Shown here one piece after another: positions 41,527 through 44,220 of a DNA stretch of 44,220 bases. The notes under the pieces were generated by a model. It was given only the letters and a program-made list of their open reading frames with translations, did no database searches and was not told the DNA's origin. The position numbers were made by a program, and so were the translations under genes. Positions within the stretch are counted from its first letter, which is position 1, and the number at the start of each line of letters is the position of its first letter. Source of the stretch: Isotricha intestinalis (lineage: Eukaryota > Ciliophora > Litostomatea > Vestibuliferida > Isotrichidae); the NCBI GenBank assembly GCA_023807065.1, contig JAJJLU010003628.1, positions 1 through 44,220 of the forward strand, read 5' to 3'.

Positions 41527-44220
41527 TTACTTTCTATAATTAAAAGGATTAACAATTTGTCCAAAGAAATGTAAAATCATATAAGGAATTAAAAAAGCTA
41601 AATAAGCCAAACAGCAAATAACACAAATCCAACAATACATTTTTCTTCTGAAACTAGGTCCAACACATTGATTTAATGTTTTAAAAGGATTTAAGCTCCA
41701 TTCAAATCTACCAGTTGGAGGTGGTAAATAAGGAGCAATATTGGGTTCTTTTCTTCCTAAACCAACTTTACATAAATTTGCTTTCCATTTAGGTAAAAAT
41801 TCCAATGAACAAAGTACTCTTCCACCTTTTTCATTTTTATTATAACATTGAACCCAAAATTTAGTTTGAGTATCATCTTCACTTTTACTTAAAAATTCTA
41901 TATTTTTATATTTTTCTTTTTCTTTTTTTGAACATTCTTTTAAATAATCTGGATTGAAAATAATTGGTAAATCTAAATCTTTTGGTATTATGATTAAATT
42001 TGAAATATCAATTTGAGAACCACAAATATAATCATCACTTGAGAAAATATCTTTATCATATACTTGAATAATTAAATAATTATATTTATCAGGTAAATAT
42101 AAAGGTAAAACAATCCTCCAATTAAAAGAAGCTGAACCATCAGTACATCTATAATGAACATCTGTACTTTGTTTTATTTTAGGATTTACATAAGCATTAA
42201 TATATATGTCACTTGTTCCTTCAATATCCATCATTTTCATATTTTCAGTTTCCCATATAATTAATCTCATTTCTATTTCAGTTTGAGGTTCTTTTGAAAT
42301 TTGCCAAGGTTGAATATTTAGCATATCATTTTTATCTATTATTTCTATCCATAATGTTATATTACCTTGTATATTTGGTAAATCTGGATGATTTAAATTA
42401 CGAGTTTCTATTGGTTTATATTTTAAATCTCTCCAATGTGATTGATAATATCTATCTTCTAAATCTATTGATGTTGAACCTATTAATTCATCTTTAAAAA
42501 CTGGATCATAATCCCATACTTCTATTTTAATTGTACTTTCTCCTGGAAATTCAGTTACTATATCATATTGCTTATACCAGTCTGCATTATTTGAATCTTC
42601 AATATAATTTTTTTGTTCATTTATTTTTAAAGTTGAACCTAAATAAATTTTTATATATGGATCTGATTCACTTCCTATATCTTTATTTGGTAAATTTCTT
42701 AATTGAAGGATATATAATCTAATTATCACTTCTTTTTTAATTAATATTGCTCTTGTTAATTTTTCATATTTTGTTATATTTTTTAATTGATTTAAAATTT
42801 CTGGATTGTCATTTTTATAATTATTTATTACTTCTTTATATTTATCCATTTTACTTTTTTCTGCTATTCTAATAACAGATTTAAATTTTCCATAATCTCT
42901 ACTTTTTAAATTTTTAGGTAAAACACTATCTTGTAATAATTCTTTAAATTCTAATCTTTTCCTTTTTTTCTCATCTAATTTATCTTTTTCAATTTCTTCA
43001 TAAGTTCTTTTATCTTCGAAAAGAGGATAAGCTTTAATAATTTTATTATTTATTTCAGAAATCGCAGAAAAAATTGCAGTTTCATCTGTAAAATCTTCTT
43101 CTTTTCCTCTTCTAACATAACTTATATGAAAAGGAGTTTGAACTTTTAATTCTTTTACTCTTTCTAACTCAACTCCATAAAATCTTCTATAATGTTTAGT
43201 TATATTTTCTATTTTTGATCTATCAATTTCAATTAAATTTCCTTTTAAATCTTCTTCTTTATTAGGTTTATGTATATATCCAATTCCCATATATAAATCT
43301 ATAGGAGGGGAATTTTCTATATCTTCTATTTCATATTTTTTATCATTTTCTGAATCCTTTTTTATTCCTGGAATTTTAAATTCTTTTAATTTTGGCAACA
43401 AAACAAAATAATCTGAATTATTTTTATTTTTATTTATTAAATCTATATCATATTGTATTGTTGAAACATGAGTTACATTTCTTGCAACATCTTCTGTTAA
43501 TTTTGGATTATAAATATTATTATTCTTGATATCATTAGGTTTTAATTTTATATCATTTATATTTAATCCATTTATATTAGTATTATCATCTAATAAAACA
43601 TTTGTTTTTTTTGATGTATTTATTTCATTATCTTCTTCTTCCTTATTATCTATTAATTTATTAATAGAATCACCATGAGAATGAATTGATTTTTTTTCAT
43701 CATTTTCATTTAAATTTTGTATAATACTTTTAGTTATTATCCCAGAATTTCTTAAAATATTAACTTGATTTTGAGTGATTTTCATATCTTCATCAATTTG
43801 TTTATTTGTTTCTTTAATCAATCTTTTAACATTAAGTAAAAAAATTCCTAAAAGAGGGTTAATAAATCCACTAAATAAATGATCATATATTTCACATTGT
43901 AATTCAGGCATAAATATTTCTTCTTTAGGTAAATTTAAATCAAATTTTAACGACTGAATTAATAGTAGGACTACTTCCACAATCTTTAGGTAAAGTAGTA
44001 ATATTTTTTAAACTATCTTCAGGTTTCCCACTAATATTTAATGTATTCATATCAAATTTAATATAAGCTTTTTTAACAGGTAACAAACTTAATGGTTTTA
44101 AATCTCTTAAACCAAGAATATTAATTTCAAAAGAATAAGGAATTGTTTCTGGTATTGAAGAAATATTATAAAATAAACTTCTTTCTTTTCTATTTAATAT
44201 ATAAAATGATAATAATATTT
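41527..44220 (-). CDS. Ferlin, C-terminal part with a +1 frame break; cut by the right edge
   Basis: Ferlins are tail-anchored, multi-C2 proteins that bind phospholipids and calcium and drive vesicle fusion. The minus strand enters at 44218 with a C2-type FEINILGLRDLKPLSLLPVK and reaches GSSPTINSVVK. The frame then meets TGA at 43942-43940, and skipping one base continues it as FDLNLPKEEIFMPELQCEIY. Reading on for 800 codons: a C2 domain (VIIRLYILQLRNLP, SDPYIKIYLGS, VWDYDPVFKDELIG), another (MRLIIWETENMKMMDIEGTS and VYDKDIFSSDDYICG) and a C-terminal membrane helix (WICVICCLAYLAFLIPYMIL). The Met at 43980 is in the wrong frame for the upstream part and is not the start. The N-terminal C2 domains lie outside the window. 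Confidence 0.88.

Noticed and set aside
41527..43980. Ferlin-like gene starting at the Met at 43980
   Set aside because: The first dozen codons are an out-of-frame reading of upstream ferlin sequence; true ferlin sequence continues to the right edge in another frame.
1..44220. Ciliate code with TAA and TAG as Gln
   Set aside because: All well conserved genes end cleanly at TAA or TAG where the family ends, and Gln is encoded by CAA throughout.
1..44220. TGA as a regular Trp or Cys codon (Blepharisma or Euplotes type)
   Set aside because: Trp is always TGG and Cys TGT/TGC in conserved positions, and only one internal TGA was found.
1..44220. CRISPR arrays, insertion sequences, bacterial operons, rRNA genes
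   Set aside because: No spaced direct repeats, transposase frames, ribosome binding sites or rRNA-like sequence were seen; the introns and proteins are eukaryotic.

Overview
This window is eukaryotic nuclear DNA, very AT-rich (roughly four fifths A+T by eye), with A-rich leaders before start codons. The gene content points to a ciliated or flagellated protist, most likely a ciliate: a TmcB-like PAS membrane protein, a CFAP97/Hemingway protein, an ENO4-type enolase-like protein, a ferlin, a Mei2-like RNA-binding protein, a cyclic-nucleotide-binding protein and a phosphodiesterase. Genes end in TAA (17 of 19 complete genes), with one TAG and one TGA. TAA and TAG are therefore not reassigned, which excludes the Tetrahymena/Paramecium code. 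Trp is read from TGG throughout. Genus cannot be fixed from the sequence alone.

Layout, left to right: a partial minus-strand gene at the left edge; an eroded relic; an unknown basic protein (-); a cyclin (+); USP5-type deubiquitinase (+, first exon recovered here); an unknown protein (+); an EF-hand protein (+); a tryparedoxin/nucleoredoxin-like protein (-); an eroded relic (+); a cyclic-nucleotide-binding-domain protein (-); a tRNA-Tyr-like sequence (+); a class I phosphodiesterase with an in-frame TGA (+); a Mei2-like protein (-); a relic (+); an MFS transporter (+); a CAP-domain protein (-); an eroded HAM1/ITPA copy (-); a RING-H2 protein (-); a relic (-); a 1808-residue TmcB-like protein (-); a two-TM protein (-); CFAP97 (+); CCT1 chaperonin (+); an EF-hand relic (+); ENO4-like (-, first exon recovered here); an F-box/LRR protein (-); and the C-terminal part of a ferlin running off the right edge (-).

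Three genes are longer than their uninterrupted ORFs because short GT-AG introns (28 to 50 nt) separate first exons: USP5, ENO4-like and Mei2-like. Two genes have breaks in otherwise intact, well conserved frames: an in-frame TGA in the phosphodiesterase and a +1 shift in the ferlin. These are either recoding or sequence errors.

Most long intergenic stretches are not empty. They carry frame-broken protein-like sequence, and one is recognisable as inosine triphosphate pyrophosphatase (HAM1/ITPA) and another as an EF-hand protein of CDPK type. The genes do not form an operon or a single pathway. Two cilium-linked genes (CFAP97, ENO4-like) and two second-messenger genes (CNB protein, PDE) lie a few genes apart.
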